A stretch of DNA of 64,000 nt from CAWBCI01 sp963787195. GTDB taxonomy: Bacteria; Bacteroidota; Bacteroidia; Bacteroidales; JAGOPY01. The notes under the pieces were generated by a model, which saw only the letters and a program-made list of their open reading frames with translations, did no database searches and was not told the origin of the DNA. How positions within the stretch are numbered: position 1 is the first letter of the stretch; every line of letters begins with the position of its first letter. The translations under genes and the position numbers were made by a program. The stretch lies in contig CAWBCI010000006.1 in the NCBI GenBank assembly GCA_963787195.1, forward strand, positions 62,001 to 126,000, in the 5' to 3' direction. Shown one piece after another: positions 63,691 to 64,000 of this stretch.

Positions 63691-64000
63691 CTAATGGGTC
63701 AGATTCTGGAAAATTTCTTCCAGCCTTATTTCCTCTTTCTGCATGGAAAGGATGGTCATATTTTGTTTCACCGCTGTCTGGAAAAGCTGTTCCCGGATAT
63801 CTTCTGTAGCAGATGCTTCCAGGATCCAGGTATTGCCCCCTGTGTTTTTATAATGAATAATTCCTTCCAGGGATTTGAAGAAATCAGGCGGTATTTCAGT
63901 TGCAAATTCCACGGTTACCATGGTCTTATTCCTGGCTTTTTCACTCAGATTTTTCGTCAGGTCATCCGCGACTATACGGCCCTTGTTAATGATGATAACC
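63691..64000 (-). CDS. ABC transporter ATP-binding protein, C-terminal part (GldA-like)
   Basis: The frame stays open to the window edge, so only the last ~102 residues are present. The visible start VIIINKGRIVADDLTKNLSE is the stretch that follows the H-loop in ABC-2-type ATPases, and the end RLEEIFQNLTH matches the typical LEEVFLELT-like finish. The VIIINKG.IVAD pattern is strongly reminiscent of GldA, the gliding motility-associated ATPase of Bacteroidota. The Walker motifs lie outside the window, so GldA versus another drug/lipid exporter cannot be settled. The internal ATG at 63921 is not the real start. Confidence 0.75.
   Translation of the reverse strand, partial: VIIINKGRIVADDLTKNLSEKARNKTMVTVEFATEIPPDFFKSLEGIIHYKNTGGNTWILEASATEDIREQLFQTAVKQNMTILSMQKEEIRLEEIFQNLTH

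Noticed and set aside
1..64000. tRNA or rRNA genes in intergenic gaps
   Set aside because: Reading the gaps showed no cloverleaf-like segments or conserved rRNA stretches; a covariance-model scan (tRNAscan/Infernal) was not possible and would settle this.

Overview
The window reads as a chromosomal segment of a Bacteroidota bacterium, probably a Bacteroidales/Marinilabiliales-like or environmental lineage. The evidence is: several secreted proteins with C-terminal type IX secretion (T9SS, type A) sorting domains; a gldB lipoprotein gene and the 3' end of a gldA-like ABC ATPase gene; promoter boxes of the Bacteroidota type (TAnnTTTG, twice with an upstream TTTG 19-20 bp away); almost no Shine-Dalgarno sites; and typical Bacteroidota families (long urocanate hydratase, GH3 family protein, CCDC81-type HU/SPOR protein, choice-of-anchor L protein, Omp28-like protein). 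No rRNA, tRNA, CRISPR array or phage genes were recognised.

Region 1 (1-22.5 kb) is a same-strand cluster of very large, repetitive surface proteins. It holds a 5'-truncated cohesin-like protein, a 1943-residue Ig/PKD-like protein with nine almost identical 252-bp repeats, a small DUF4347-like exported protein, a giant adhesin (about 4116 residues if two +1 frameshifts are repaired) and a further cohesin/PKD/T9SS protein (about 663 residues, also interrupted by two +1 shifts). The giant carries FN3-like, InlB-like, invasin-type Ig, MBG and YDG repeats, then a dockerin-like segment, a cohesin-like domain and a T9SS sorting domain.

Region 2 (22.5-24.75 kb) is a small mobile island. An IS200-like single-tyrosine (Y1) transposase of the REP-associated type sits among REP-like palindromes in both orientations. 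A second, transposase-free copy of the composite repeat ends a few bases before tilS. An orphan exported protein gene lies between the two.

Region 3 (24.75-64 kb) is mostly conserved housekeeping genes in short transcription units: tilS, dsbD-like, an M20 dipeptidase, a choice-of-anchor L/T9SS protein, gap-folK-dNK, an OmpA/TPR protein, comM/yifB, an OM barrel plus gldB, another OM barrel plus nadE, mrp-nfu, trmB-ATL, SPOR protein, dNK-kdsB, GH3, ispE, lptG-like, tgt, a glycosyltransferase overlapping an ECF sigma factor, a coiled-coil lipoprotein, hutU, two T9SS cargo proteins, metK and partial gldA. Strong hairpin/T-run terminators separate many units.

Biologically the window combines a surface-display programme (T9SS cargo, gld genes, OM barrels, giant adhesins) with core metabolism: NAD, folate, nucleotide salvage, isoprenoid, Kdo/LPS, queuosine, Fe-S and SAM. 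The most unusual items are the REP/transposase island, the four +1 frameshifts confined to two surface genes, the higher-order repeat structure of the giant adhesin, the cohesin/dockerin modules, and a candidate small RNA at about 38.4 kb.
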